Assembly (NCBI GenBank): GCA_934045905.1
Contig: OW203766.1
Span: forward strand, 24,298,309 to 24,362,308
From: Leuctra nigra
Taxonomy: Eukaryota > Arthropoda > Insecta > Plecoptera > Leuctridae
Length of the DNA: 64,000 bases
Direction of reading: 5' to 3'
Shown: piece by piece, positions 33,901-44,523 of the stretch
How positions within the stretch are numbered: the first letter of the stretch is position 1
Layout of the letters: each line of letters begins with the position of its first letter
Position numbers and translations under genes: made by a program
The notes under the pieces: generated by a model
The model's input: only the letters and a program-made list of their open reading frames with translations
Databases searched by the model: none
What the model was told of the DNA's origin: nothing

Positions 33901-36477
33901 TAACAGAAATTGATGCTGACCTCAGTGTCAACATTCAAATACAATCGGCATATTTCATTTCAGCACATATTCATTCAAATTCTTGCGAGAACTAGATGTC
34001 TATTCACCAAAAATCGGCTTTTGACAGATTGCAATTGTTTTGTATGAGGCAAAAAAAGAAAAATGTGTCAGACACCACATTCAGAAGGCCGTGATAAAAA
34101 TAAATGCGATATGTCAAATGGTGATTTTGGTGAATAGACATCTAGTTTTCACAAGAATGTGTATGAATATATGCTGAAATGAAATATGCCGATTGTATTT
34201 GATTGTTGACACTGCGGTAAGCATCAATTACAGTTATTTCGCGATGTTATTATAACTTTTACTGAACTCGTTAAGATTGACATAAAAGTGCAATGCCTGC
34301 ATGCGTACTAAGAGTGGTCACACATAGTGCCCTGTCCATTTTTTGTTCGCTTTGAGGGCGCCACTAGTTTCTGCTTTGGTTTATTAACAAAGCAAAAAAT
34401 AAAAAATGTACCAAGTGATAACCCTAAGTTTATCTTTTATCTAATCGTGATTAAGATTTCAAATCATTTCGTCAACCCATTTTGTCTCCAATCGTATCCA
34501 AAAAAGTGCCTGCAACAAGCAGCAAAATCGCTCGCGCTTGTAACACCTTAAATCTAGCTATTATTTAAGCTGCAATTCAATGTATGTATACATTTAGGCT
34601 GGAGATTTTCTTTTAGTCATTGTGAAGTGTCAGTCAATGTAAAATATTTAAAAATTACAAAAGACCTAGGGATAATTCAATTTCAATCACAGCAAGAAAG
34701 CTCGTTTATGTTCAAACGGATGACACACAGACTCTTGAGCCAGTCTTTGCAGTGTTCAAGCTGTATTCCTGTAGCCTGTCTATGTAGTAGCGGCATACAA
34801 TCAAGTGTTTTGTTTTAATTTCGCATGACTGTGACTAGTTTAACAACAGTTTCACCAAATTAGAAATTATGGGACAACTCACCATATTGCGTGACAGCCT
34901 TCAAGTTGTCTCCAGTCTTAGCCTGTAAAATTCTGCCCTCCTCGTCGAATGAGTTCATCACTTTGTCAGTCTTCCGATCGGCAACCTGGTTCTCCTCCTT
35001 CACTTCCGAGTCGATCTCCTCTGTGGCCAAATCCACTGCACCCTCGTCCACATCATCCTGAATATCCTCCTCCAGAGTCTTGTCGAAGGAAGTGTTAGTC
35101 TCGGGAGACAACAACTCCTCTTTAGCTTCATCAGTGAGATTGTCACCATCCAGCCGGCTGTCATCATGTGCAATGACAGTTGCACTATCCTCGTTGACTT
35201 CGCATTTGAGATCGCTGGCCTCGAGTTTAAAGCTGTCCGAGACCTTCTTCGGTGAGATGGAACTGGCAGAAGCTTCTTGCGGGAGATTCACGTCGCGTAT
35301 ACGATTTAGAGCTTGGCCAATTTCGTAAGCGTACTGTTGTTCCTGGATTAACCGTTGTGGCATGAGACCAGGCTGTCGTGGCATGTATCCTGGCTGTTGT
35401 GGCATGTATCCTGACCGTTGTGGCAGGAAATGAGAGGCAGGAGTAGGGTTGTAGGGAATGTGGAGGTACTCCTGGGGATGGAAAGGATTTTGTACATATT
35501 GTAGTTGAGGTTGCATTACATAAGGATTAAAGTTTGGTAACCTAGGGGGATACATTTGTGGTGGGACCAATTGGGGCGGATAGAAAGACTGAGGATACGG
35601 TTGCGTGTTCGGGGGGATCATGGATGGTCGACACATCAGAGGTGTAACACGCAATGGCACACCTGTTCGATTAAGTACCTGCTGTTGCTGCACAACAACT
35701 CGCTTCACCTCTGTGCCTTTCGGGTGCAATAGTGCCGGTTCGGTTGGTAATTTTATTGACACCACAGATTCAGACTTTAGACTAGAATTTGAATTTGAAA
35801 AGCGTGTCCTGGGAACAAATTCTGGTGATCCGATATTCAGAGTAGAATTTACCTTGTCCGGAGTTCGTGGACTTTCTGCTGGTCTGTCAACAATAGTTTA
35901 TATTAGAATCAACACTCAAAGTAAGTAGGCAATTTTTCTTGAATACCTGAATCAGATCTTCAACTTACCTTGTAGCAGCAGTGCTTTGGTAGTTCAAAGA
36001 AGTATCTCTGACTCCAGGAGTTTGTTTGGCCAGGATTGACGCCACATCAGCAGGCAGCTGAGTGTTGGACATCGCTTTAAAACCGGGTGGAGGCCGCACC
36101 GAAGCTACTGCAGACTCTTTGGCTACCGGAGCAGGTGATGCCGGGGACCGAGATGTTTGAGCCGACGTCTGCCTAGCAAAGGATTTCTCCAGCTCTTCTA
36201 TCGGTGGGCAGACCGGTGATGTACGACGGCCACGTGAAGGCAACGTTAAATCAAGCTCAGATCCAGCCACAGATGTTCTGGTTCTTGCCATGGATCCAGC
36301 GATGGACCTGGATCTTCCAATGGATCCCGTCACAGTTCTGGACATCGATCCGGTGACAGAGCCAGTCATATACGTGGATTGATATCCTGTTAGTGGTAGG
36401 TCTTTGACATCCTTTGTCTGTTCCTGCATTTCGTTGATAAACTCCTCAGCACTCATACCGGTCAATCGAAGCAGGGC
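30995..36477 (-). CDS. C-terminal exon block of the LOTUS-Tudor (TDRD5/7-like) gene
   Basis: Five minus-strand exons, in transcript order: 36477-35969, 35883-34883, 33327-33138, 32118-32013, 31039-30995 (TGA). Every junction is GT-AG and every phase matches. They encode about 616 aa: an ALLRLTGMSAEEFINEMQ helix; a Ser/Thr/Arg/Gly segment with repeated TGS units; a Pro/Tyr/Gln-rich stretch with GYMPQQP-type 8-residue repeats; an acidic stretch; a conserved-looking block (NVLVFNIDGKIFLEVKEV, then WLSVQLVPLQNVLELL); and the end ISLQQLAKELQLNL. The first exon needs an upstream donor in phase 0, which exon 9 of the Tudor gene at 49402 supplies; no other minus-strand coding exon is visible between 36.5 and 49 kb. 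A separate gene with a short unseen first exon is the alternative. Confidence 0.75.
31382..31525. repeat. MITE in last TDRD intron region
   Basis: About 144 bp; ends of 33 bp pair (GGAGGGTGATTCTAAATTCC against GGAGGGCTATTCTAAATTCC on the other strand, continuing to GTCGTCTCG). Non-coding. Confidence 0.75.
31622..31946. repeat. Inverted-repeat element beside TDRD exon 13
   Basis: Arms 31622-31695 and 31868-31946 are near-identical inverted copies about 75 bp long (GACGTCCTAGAGCGTTTGCG in each). The arm on the minus strand mimics an exon: CTTACAG precedes it and an 81-residue frame follows. But phase-0 splicing into it would hit TAA at once, and the true last exon is at 31039. Confidence 0.75.
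32172..32312. repeat. MITE (AGCCGGTTT ends, ACAAGTCTGCC family)
   Basis: Ends AGCCGGTTTCAAATAAAGCG and, reverse complemented, AGCCGGTTTAACATAAAGAG; inner phrase AATCACAAGTCTGCC shared with 21903-22043. It directly abuts the next element at TTAA (32313-32316). Confidence 0.75.
32317..33115. mobile_element. GAGGCC-family foldback MITE, copy 2, with nested insert
   Basis: Ends GAGGCCGTAAGGTA and, reverse complemented, GAGGCCGGTGTAAGGTA. The internal GACCTCAAAGTGTTAAATG and its complement match the 9855-10228 copy. The shared run GTACTTTATGACCTC is broken near 32496 and resumes near 32934, showing a nested insertion between them. Left flank TTAA, right flank ATAA. Confidence 0.75.
32496..32934. 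mobile_element. MITE nested inside the 32317-33115 element
   Basis: Bounded by inverted ends AGGAGGCCTATTCTA and, reverse complemented, AGGAGCCTTATTCTA. It sits exactly where the host element's consensus (deduced from 9855-10228) is interrupted. About 440 bp, AT-rich, non-coding. Confidence 0.65.
33393..34547. mobile_element. TTAA-flanked element, copy B, with nested foldback
   Basis: Perfect TTAA on both sides (33389-33392, 34548-34551). Ends GGTGATACTAGCGCTCAG and, reverse complemented, GGTGTTACAAGCGCGAGCG. Outer parts match copy A (29198-29694) and copy C (about 46150-46522); the middle is filled by a separate foldback (33771-34381). No transposase. Confidence 0.75.
33771..34381. mobile_element. 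Foldback element nested in copy B
   Basis: Arms of roughly 180 bp (about 33830-34010 and 34120-34300) pair well: AATATGCCGATTGTATTTGA against its complement, TTTCGCGATGT, and GTGAATAGACATCTAG. The ends ACTAAAGCAG and CTGCTTTGGT pair too. Comparison with copies A and C shows the host element was intact before this insertion. Confidence 0.7.
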
Positions 36478-37224
36478 CTAACAAACAGAAAATGTTGTCA
36501 GTCAATTCTTTACGTTCACTCATTTCATGCACTTTTGTCTCGGGAGCATGAAGGTTGGTCAATAATCAAAAAATATCAATTCAATTAGGTAAACAGATTA
36601 TTTAGATCACATAGTAGAGTTTACTTAATCATTTTACAGAATGTAAATTAATTAACCAATAATTAAACAAGTTACATGTTATAAATGATAAATGCAATTA
36701 AACCAAAGAGATCGTTAAAACATACGTTTTCCAGTAGGTACTTCCAACAACAATGAAATGCCATTAACCAATCTAAAGTGTCAATATTTATTAAGAGCTT
36801 GAAATGGTCAATGTATTGTATTTTTCCTGTTGATTTATAAGTAGGGGCATGTTGTGACATATCTTCAAGTTGTGACAGCACAAGGAAATGTTAGTTAATA
36901 CTAATAGTGATGTGAGTCGGTAAAAACCAACCAAATACATTTTAACCCGGTAAAATTTGGCACTATTATGTTATATGGAATCAGCCAAGTGCATAGGTCA
37001 AGAATACAGTGAAATTTACATCCTAAAAGAGAAGTGGAGGTATCTAGTGAATGTCATTAAAATCTAGCATTTTACATTGTATTATACATACATTCTCTGC
37101 TGTGAAACCGAGGAAAATACTAGGGAAATATTTTCAGGGAAATTAAGCAGAATCTCCAATAATTTGAAATGTAGTCCAGTCCATGTTGATTTGTAGGTAA
37201 TGTTCATACATATTGATACATTTG

Positions 37225-37745
37225 AAAATAATAATAATAATAATAATCTTTCTCCCAGTACCAACAATTGGGTCGGGCGTGGCGAGGGCCGCCATTTGCT
37301 AGGGCCTCGGACTCCTGAGCTAGCTGGCCAAGCTTGGCTCTTCCTCTTTTTTCTCCACCATCTTCTTCCAATTCTCCCTGTCTTCCCACTTCCTCCACGT
37401 CTTCCCACTTCTCCAGTCTCTCTTGAACATCCTCTGCTACAAACTCTCTACACTTCTCCTGCGGCCTTCCGCCTTCCCACTCTTCTTCTATCACTACTTG
37501 CAATTTCAAACTCCCGAAGTGGTATTCGACTCCTCTGCATTCTCTTTATGTGGCCAAACCACCATAGCCGCTCTCTCCCCAGTTTGTACGTCAACCTCTC
37601 CACTTTCAAGTCTGTTCTAAAATTTTCACTCTTGATCTTGTCTATCTTTGTAACTCCTTGTATGCTTCGCAAGAATTTCATTTACGCTGCCTGCAACTGG
37701 CTCTACTCATTTCCTCCAATCGCCCACGTGACTGAGCCGTAGGTG
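37225..37745 (-). pseudogene. LINE 3'-end remnant with (TAA)n tail
   Basis: The minus-strand frame includes MKFLRSIQGVTKIDKI and LWWFGHIKRMQRSRIPLREFE, equivalent to the RFLRSVKG...ADHVERMSNKRIP tail of the LINE at 61034-63445. It is the C-terminal tail of a non-LTR ORF2. The sequence ends on that strand in repeated ATT/TAT triplets (37229-37247), a microsatellite-like LINE tail. 5'-truncated and frameshifted. It lies in the long intron between TDRD exons. Confidence 0.75.
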
Positions 37746-38147
37746 AGTATTGAATTGTTACTTTTTAAATTATTATGTAGACCAATGTTGATTTTGTAGG
37801 TAGAAATATTCACACAATTTTTATATTATGTAACTTAATTTTATCTACAAGTACCACTTTACCTACTCTTTGATTCTGCTTGATTTCCCTCAAAGTATTT
37901 CTTTTCTTTCTATAATATTTTCTTTGGTTTCATAGCAGAGGAGTGAACAAAATATACAAAGTAAAATAAAATTGCTAAATTTTAATGATTTTTTCAAGTA
38001 TTATTTATATGGCAATTGGCAACTTTGACTCTGTCAAGACCATATTCCACTGTACAATTCAAATTGGACAATTTCAATTATAAGCCAATTGGATTTCAGA
38101 GTTTCACTCAAATCAAAACAATATTTAATTGGCTAGAAATTCAAAAA

Positions 38148-38325
38148 GGCCATTTAAGACAGTCATAGTGTCTGTTTGGTGTCTGTCGTACGTGTGATCG
38201 AGAAGGCTGTGGGTGGGGTGATGTCAGGCCAAGTCGTTTGAAGTGCGCACTGCGCATGCGTTAAACCCTGACAAGATAAGTACCCTACCTCACCAACAGA
38301 TGGCTCTTTACTTTCTTAAATGGCC
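38148..38325. repeat. MITE copy 1 (CCATTTAAGA ends)
   Basis: Ends GGCCATTTAAGACAGT and, reverse complemented, GGCCATTTAAGAAAGT. The body (GTCTGTTTGGTGTCTGTC, AAGTCGTTTGAAGTGCGCAC, CACCAACAGATG) is shared with the copy at 56755-56992 in the same orientation, which carries some 55 extra bases near its left end. Confidence 0.75.
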
Positions 38326-38930
38326 TCTTGTCAAATTGAATTGTATAAGTGGAATATGGACTTAAAGAGACCTGGGAATGGGATTCTTACGGCCGGTTTT
38401 TGTACCTCTTGCAAACATTAGATGCCAGATCAGGTTCTTAACCCTTTAACGAGTATGCCCGTTTCTCTTACGTTTTAGAATTCTACACAATCATAAAAAA
38501 TAATAATAAAATAATTTTTTTTTTTAATTTTTAAAATTTGCTCTATATTTGATAGTCCTATATTCTCATCATACAAAAATCAGTTTCAGTTTCAGTTTTA
38601 TTTCCATTTGTCAAGGCATACAATGTAAGTACATACACGTAATACACAAGCTGCGACCCATAAGCTTTATGCTTTTTTTAGGGTATTTGGAAAATCTTAA
38701 TTACTAGGTAATTTATTAATAGGTACTTAATATAAGTTCTAAGTAAGGTGTGATTCTATCTAGTATTCTATCTATTCTATTAAGCATAATTTAAATTGGA
38801 ACATTTCCTAACTCATCCCAAAAAGGATATAGAATTTTTACCTCTATCTACTACAAACTAACTCACTCTTTAAAGGGTTAATAGCGTTAGCAAATGTCTT
38901 TCAACTTCTCGATAGTGTTAGAACCTGCGG
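38326..38930. other. Intron sequence, repeat fragments
   Basis: Contains a left-end-like piece of the GAGGCC MITE family near 38366-38420 and a stretch near 38580-38640 (TCAGTTTCAGTTTTATTTCC) that may be a LINE tail. No exon. Confidence 0.4.
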
Positions 38931-38951
38931 AAGGATCATTACTGTTTCAAC
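38931..38951 (+). rRNA. Dispersed fragment of 18S rRNA 3' terminus, with possible ITS1
   Basis: The run CCTGCGGAAGGATCATTA (within 38931-38951) is the universal 3' end of eukaryotic 18S rRNA. Only about 21 bp of 18S are present. The next 70-100 bases (to about 39020, GC-richer than surroundings) could be ITS1, which I cannot verify. This is not a functional rRNA gene; it looks like rDNA copied or captured into an intron. Confidence 0.6.
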
Positions 38952-39020
38952 TCCTCCTTTGATTAGGACCGAGCAAACGGATCGCTGGTGTGGTACCCCG
39001 CACCCTAATCTGATCGGGCT

Positions 39021-41722
39021 AGAGGATGAAATTAATGTTAAATTAAGTGCTTGCTAACATTTTCCGTTAGCTAGTTATCAAGAACTTAAGGTGTTACAAG
39101 CGCTGCGAGCGAGTTGGAAAGCGACAAAGAAGGATTTCTTTCGATACAGCGTCCTATCTGCGTCTCACTTCTACCCCCTCCGTATACTCTTCTCTGATTG
39201 GTCGACACTTCGTGAATGCTCGACCCAGCTCGGGAATGTTCGTAACTTTATCGTCATTGTGTTTTTGATCTCGGAGAGTGAACGTCGAGCTCCGCTTTGT
39301 AGACGCTCTCCTTGCCGCCAGGCTACTATTTCTGTCTCTCTCACTCACGATAACAGCTAGCGCGGCGTCTTTTGACTTCCTCTCGAGAGCTCTTGTTTAT
39401 AAACAAGGTTCAATTTCAACACTGCGAGTTCTAAAAGCCCTGTAAATACGATATGATTGCCGAGCAAAGATTTGCAAGGACGGTGCCCGGAATATTTTAT
39501 GTGTGGGCAGTGAGCAGCGGACAATTATTTGGGGTAGGCACATTATTTAGTAAATACCTAGTTTTTTTAAAGAAAGTCATGCCCCACAGGACGATTTTCG
39601 AATTTTTAAATCACTAATCGAGTTTGGGACGCTGAAAATACTACTTTTGGCGTAAAATATGACTGGAATATCACAAAAAATAAGAATAGGGGGGGATTGT
39701 AATGTTACCAAATAAAGGCGTGATTTATATAGGTACCTACATACAGCCTACAACTTGATGCGGTGTAATTTTAGAGAATTATTCTATCTGTGTTATTTGA
39801 TCAATTATTTCATTAAATTATACCAAAAAATTCAAATTCAAAGACAAATAAAAGTATCTTTGATTATTTTTGGGTGGGCAGAGGGTGGACAGTAGATCAT
39901 TTTGAGTGGGCGCGCGCCCACCTGCGCCCACCCCTGGCGCCGTCCCTGAAGATTTGATTACAATTTATCAATGCTTCCGTGATTGGAAGAAAGATCCGAA
40001 TTCCAAGGAAAGTGCTGTAAACAAACTCTACGGTACCTTGTAATACATTCCATCGATCTGGTTTCTTGTTCTTGTGTGTGTTGAACCCCAATCAATCAAT
40101 TATAAAAACGAATTATCATTGATATTTGAGACAGAAACCGCCGTAAAGTTATAGTGAAAGTATAAAAGTACCTAATGAATGAACCCAATTGTAATTTCGT
40201 GGCAGTAGGCATCCAAAATCTAATGTAGCATAAGCATTGGAATATAAAAAAAATCACGTACTTGACGTGTTGTGTTCATTGTTCGGATAGGATGATATCC
40301 CAACATACCATTTGATGAGATTGATGTAGATTTAAATTTTATTTTAAAAATAATAGCTTCATTATCTCAATAATAAAGTACCGCAATTCTATTTAAAAAC
40401 GACCAAATCTCAAAAAAATCGTTGCGGCATGATTTTAGAAAACTTAAACATTTTACATGTTATAACTTGATACTAGTAGAGCTCAAATTAATTTCTTTCA
40501 CAATTTTTAAAAACGCCCGTATCAAGATACACGACCTTGAACATTGGCCTGAGTGGTAAAAATGGCTGGTCTAAGTTATTGCAAAAGTCGCTGTTATTTC
40601 CAAATGAATCAAGATAACGGGTTCCAGTAAACGTAGTTCTCTTCAAAACATCCCCATATATCATTTTGGTTATCATAATGTTCGTCGTACACCATTTGCT
40701 TGACCTTCAAATTAGGGGTTGAATATTGAGTATTTGTTTCTAATTTGCACTGATTTTGACGCTCGATATACCTACTATACTGAAGGGTTTAAAAAATATA
40801 GGCCAATTATTTTTGTGTTTTTGTGTTTCTTCTAGGTATATATGGCGTATAGATGTTTACCTTAGTTTGTTTGGTTATTTTTATGCCTTCAAACATAAAA
40901 AAACTTGGAAAATGCAATATGGTCAAATTGGTATTTTTCAACCCCATGTTTCCCCAAGAGATGACAGTGCCAAAAAATAGGGTTTGTGAGCGATTAGTGA
41001 CTCGTATATTGATATTCATTCCCTGAAAGTTTCGTTTCGTATTTCCACTTTATGTAGAAATGCCAAGCATTTTAGTGTTGCGTTTAAAATAAAAATTAAT
41101 GCTATAATTGCAAAATTAAAATTGGAACAATTGAACACAATTTTCTCGATATGGCCAGGAAGACAAAATTGTGTGTTTATGATCTCTATTGGTGACTCAT
41201 ATTCAATCCCTACGAGTTTCGTTTTGTATTTCGGCTGTATCTAGAAATTGCAAGATGTAAAAAATGTGACTATTTTTAAATAGAGATAGATTATTTGCAC
41301 ATGTTGATATTGGTACTTCCAAACCCAATGTATTCTGACGTAGACATATAACAAACTATATTTATTACTAATATATTGATTTTAAATCCCTGTTGATTCC
41401 TCGTATTTCTAGCAATTATTTTTGTGATTAGTACCTACAATTAGTTTTACACACGCAGTGATTTGAAGATTGTAAGGGAGCTACGATTTAAATTCCAAGT
41501 ATATACTATCTCTGCTTACTTTATCGGACTATCCACAATATTGATCAGTGATGAATTCGATGGCTGGCTTGTCAATGCGTTGCACAGAGCGTTTTCCTAG
41601 TAAAATGCCATTACTATAGAATTTAAAAACAATCAATGTGTATAAATATTACCTCTGCCTAAGCATAATAACTGTATTAATTTGTAATTTGAAAGTTACG
41701 AGTAAGGTATAATTAATTACAT
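39021..41722. other. Long TDRD intron, repeats only
   Basis: No exon seen. A TTAA-GGTGTTACAAGCGC end near 39087-39105 resembles the ends of the TTAA family, followed by a GC-richer block to 39362. From about 41000 to 41430 a degenerate repeat recurs three times, about 190 bp apart (TCCCTGAAAGTTTCGTTTCG near 41020, a similar phrase near 41207, a weaker one near 41397). Confidence 0.5.
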
Positions 41723-41924
41723 GTACACTCAACAAATGATAAAACGGTATTTTGAAAAAAAAGTGATGGCATCATCCGATGAAGTCTATGCTAATTCGTC
41801 TTCTACCTCTCTAGTAGGTGAGCTCCGATTCCTTTGATAATAACAAGGATTGTTTTTCAAGGAACCTGATGAGCAGCCAATCAGTTTCGTTCAAATACAG
41901 TTTTTTGATTTGTTGGGTGTACAC
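41723..41924. repeat. MITE, GTACACnCnACAAAT family copy 2
   Basis: Ends GTACACTCAACAAATGATAA and, reverse complemented, GTGTACACCCAACAAATCAA. Internal GAAGTCTATGCTAATTCGTC matches the copy at 1790-1988. Confidence 0.75.
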
Positions 41925-43833
41925 TTGTTTAACCAATCTCATTTTGGTACATCGTCGGTTATTCACAACAAAATAATTTTGAAATGTGACTGAATGACAC
42001 TATGTTCAAGCTATTTTAGAAGCATGAATTCACGTCATGTTCATAAGAATATTTTATTTTAAAATAAAATAACAATAACTGCGTTTTGCAGAAAACACCT
42101 CCGAAAACTCTCAGTATCTAGTCGGGCGTCAGCTCGACGCTGCCAAGCACTGTGTCAATACGAGGTCTACTTTTAATATAGCAATACATCACACTTTATA
42201 ATTGAGCATGCGAAGCGTGCGACTCCTCTTGACTTTTTTTGCAAGGACCTCTGCTATTATTTCACGTTGTTGACGACACGACATACAGGTCACACCTTTT
42301 CCCCGATCAAGCTAAAAATCACAATTTTGCTAAATGACGAAAATGTCGTAAAACGTGATTAAGTTCTGTTATATTGCCTAGCAAAGTGGCGTAGATTTAG
42401 CCCCCCCCCCCCCCCCCCTAGCAGGATATTTTTATGGTCTCCCTTACTCTTTCAATAACGAGTACAATAAAAATCTTAAAAAATAAACGCATCTTTTTGC
42501 AGCTGAGTTTTAAATACTTTGAAATTTTTTCAGTTATTCTAAATCCAGGTACTTGCTGTGGATTTTTGTAAGATAATAGTGAACGTAAAATAATTTACCT
42601 AACTTCAGGTCCGATTTTTATCTGGGGGAGGGACTCACAACAATACGCAGGTCTGGGCGGCGCAGGTCCAAGAAAATGTTTGATGATTTAACTTTAAAAT
42701 TTAGTTCATTTTAACGCGGTTTAAAGCATATTTTGGTCAACTTGATGATCTAAATACTTTAAATTTTTACTACATTCAAATTAGGTACTGTCGATTATCG
42801 ATATTATCTGTTTTATGGTATTCAACTAATTCAAAATTTTCGGCCACCTATCTATACAGCCCAGAGCCTGACCCCTCCCCCGCGACCGCGAGGGCTTCAA
42901 CATTGAAGTTACTCCAGTGCAAGCATAAATTTCAACATGATCGGAAGAACCGTTACTGAGACAGGGAAGCGAACAAATTATTTTCAAGATTTTCGCGAGC
43001 GATTTTTTTTGTTTCACGTAGTTGGCCATGGAAAGTTTCACCTTTTCTCCGATCGAGTTGAAATGTTGATAAAGATCTCATGTGTGTCAGTGTTTTCTCT
43101 TATATTTTACAAATTTTCAGCCAAATCATCTTTTCATTACATTTAAAAATCTTATTGGTTGAAAAATTAAAATGGTTCGGTGAAGTTGAAATTTTGAAGG
43201 GCTCTGATCGCCATGTTGAACATTAGTAAATTATTTGGGCAGTTTAGATTATAAATTATGAAAGTGACGAATATTAAAGTACCTTCCCACAAAAAATAGC
43301 TTACGCGTCTTGTGATGAAAATACTTTTTGAATACTTAAACATTGTAGTTATGGAGGTAGGGAATATGTTTAGTTTCGGGAAGGTTTTCGGTTGGTTTCG
43401 CCTTGATTTGTAGATCGTACAGTTTTAAATGAAAAATAATTGTCCCTAATTTTCTTCATTTTGATAGAGGAAGGATTGAATTTATGTGACAATCAGAACC
43501 TTGAAATGGCATCATTGCATTTTTTTAAAATAGATAATTTATTTTTATCCATCATTCCTGCATTTCCAATAGCAGTACCTCATACACGTTTCAGGTGTCA
43601 AAATAAGTTTTGCAATAAGATATTATGCTATCGCTAATGCTATAAAACCGATGGGCTGTACATTTTGGCACGTAATTGGAGTCCGGGTTATAAGGTTTTA
43701 TATTATATGACATTTCGTATTTCGAAAGTCATTTCGAGAATTGGGGATGGGGGCATTCAGTGTTGAACTCAGACATTTTAGCGCGGGCGGGCAAAATGCT
43801 TATTCAAAAATATAAAGGTTTATAGCTGAACTA
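41925..43833. other. Intron, no gene; poly(C) tract
   Basis: No coding exon supported. Contains a C homopolymer of about 18 at 42401-42418, and scattered phrases of the GAAATTTTGCA-like interspersed motif. The frames near 42826-43146 on both strands are shadows of AT-rich DNA. Confidence 0.45.
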
Positions 43834-44521
43834 CCGTATTAACTCGTGGATAAGACGCAATTATATGTCAATATTTTGATTCTGAAAACAGCCCTGCGTC
43901 TTATACACGCATACCAAGCTTTTTTCCCAGTAAATCCAAGGTGGATGTTTGTAAACAGAGCTGTGGTAGACTGCCACATGTTGTCTATCTCTGCCTTTCC
44001 CTCTCACTCTGTCTGGCCTACTCACACTGTGTAGACACAACATTATTAACATATTACATTTGTGCAATAAAATGTTTTCCCTTACATTTAGATCAGGAGA
44101 CAAAATATATGTTGCCATCTGAAAAACATTGCTCTGACAGGCATAAAATAGACAAAACACTGTTGAATGGCGATCAAAATGGAAGGGGAGGAGGGGGGTT
44201 GGGTTTGTTTTGGAATGCAGAGGAAAGGCAGGTGCGTGCTTGTTAGAGCAAACAACAGCTGCTGGGAAGAAGAGTCTCCCCCCCCCCCTTTCTCAGAAGC
44301 AGGAAATTGCTGTTTGTTTACAAGTTGGCAGTGATTTTCATTCAAATAGCTCAGTTAGCTGGAAAACCAACATTTAGATGGATATCATGTATACAAACAC
44401 ACAATGTTTTTCATCATTTACTGCGTCTTATACACGCATGCTAAGTGTTTTCTTAAAATAGACTTCTCAAAACAAGGGTGCGTCTTATACACGAGTGCGT
44501 CTTATACACGAGTTAATACGG
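43834..44521. mobile_element. TA-flanked mariner/Tc-like non-autonomous element
   Basis: 688 bp bounded by TA on each side (43832-43833, 44522-44523). Ends CCGTATTAACTCGTGGATAA and, reverse complemented, CCGTATTAACTCGTGTATAA. Subterminal copies of GCGTCTTATACACG occur near 43886, 44424, 44480 and 44497. TA target duplication and these ends fit the Tc1/mariner (pogo-type) group. No transposase is encoded; the open frames inside overlap on both strands. Confidence 0.8.
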
Positions 44522-44523
44522 TA

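Noticed and set aside
34627..34818. Plus-strand frame just outside copy B of the TTAA family
   Set aside because: Short, AT-rich, no homology recognised, no splice context; intron of the minus-strand gene.
35822..35853. Two splice sites (GTAAAT and CACCAG) inside the 34883-35883 TDRD exon
   Set aside because: Using them breaks the frame, while reading straight through is open and in phase at both outer junctions.
39091..39362. 89-codon plus frame near the 18S fragment
   Set aside because: GC-richer than its flanks but its codon pattern and both-strand openness fit a repeat element beginning with a TTAA-GGTGTTACAAG end rather than a gene.
43846..44345. Overlapping frames of 60-100 codons around 44 kb
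   Set aside because: All lie inside a TA-flanked transposon and overlap on both strands with no recognisable motif.
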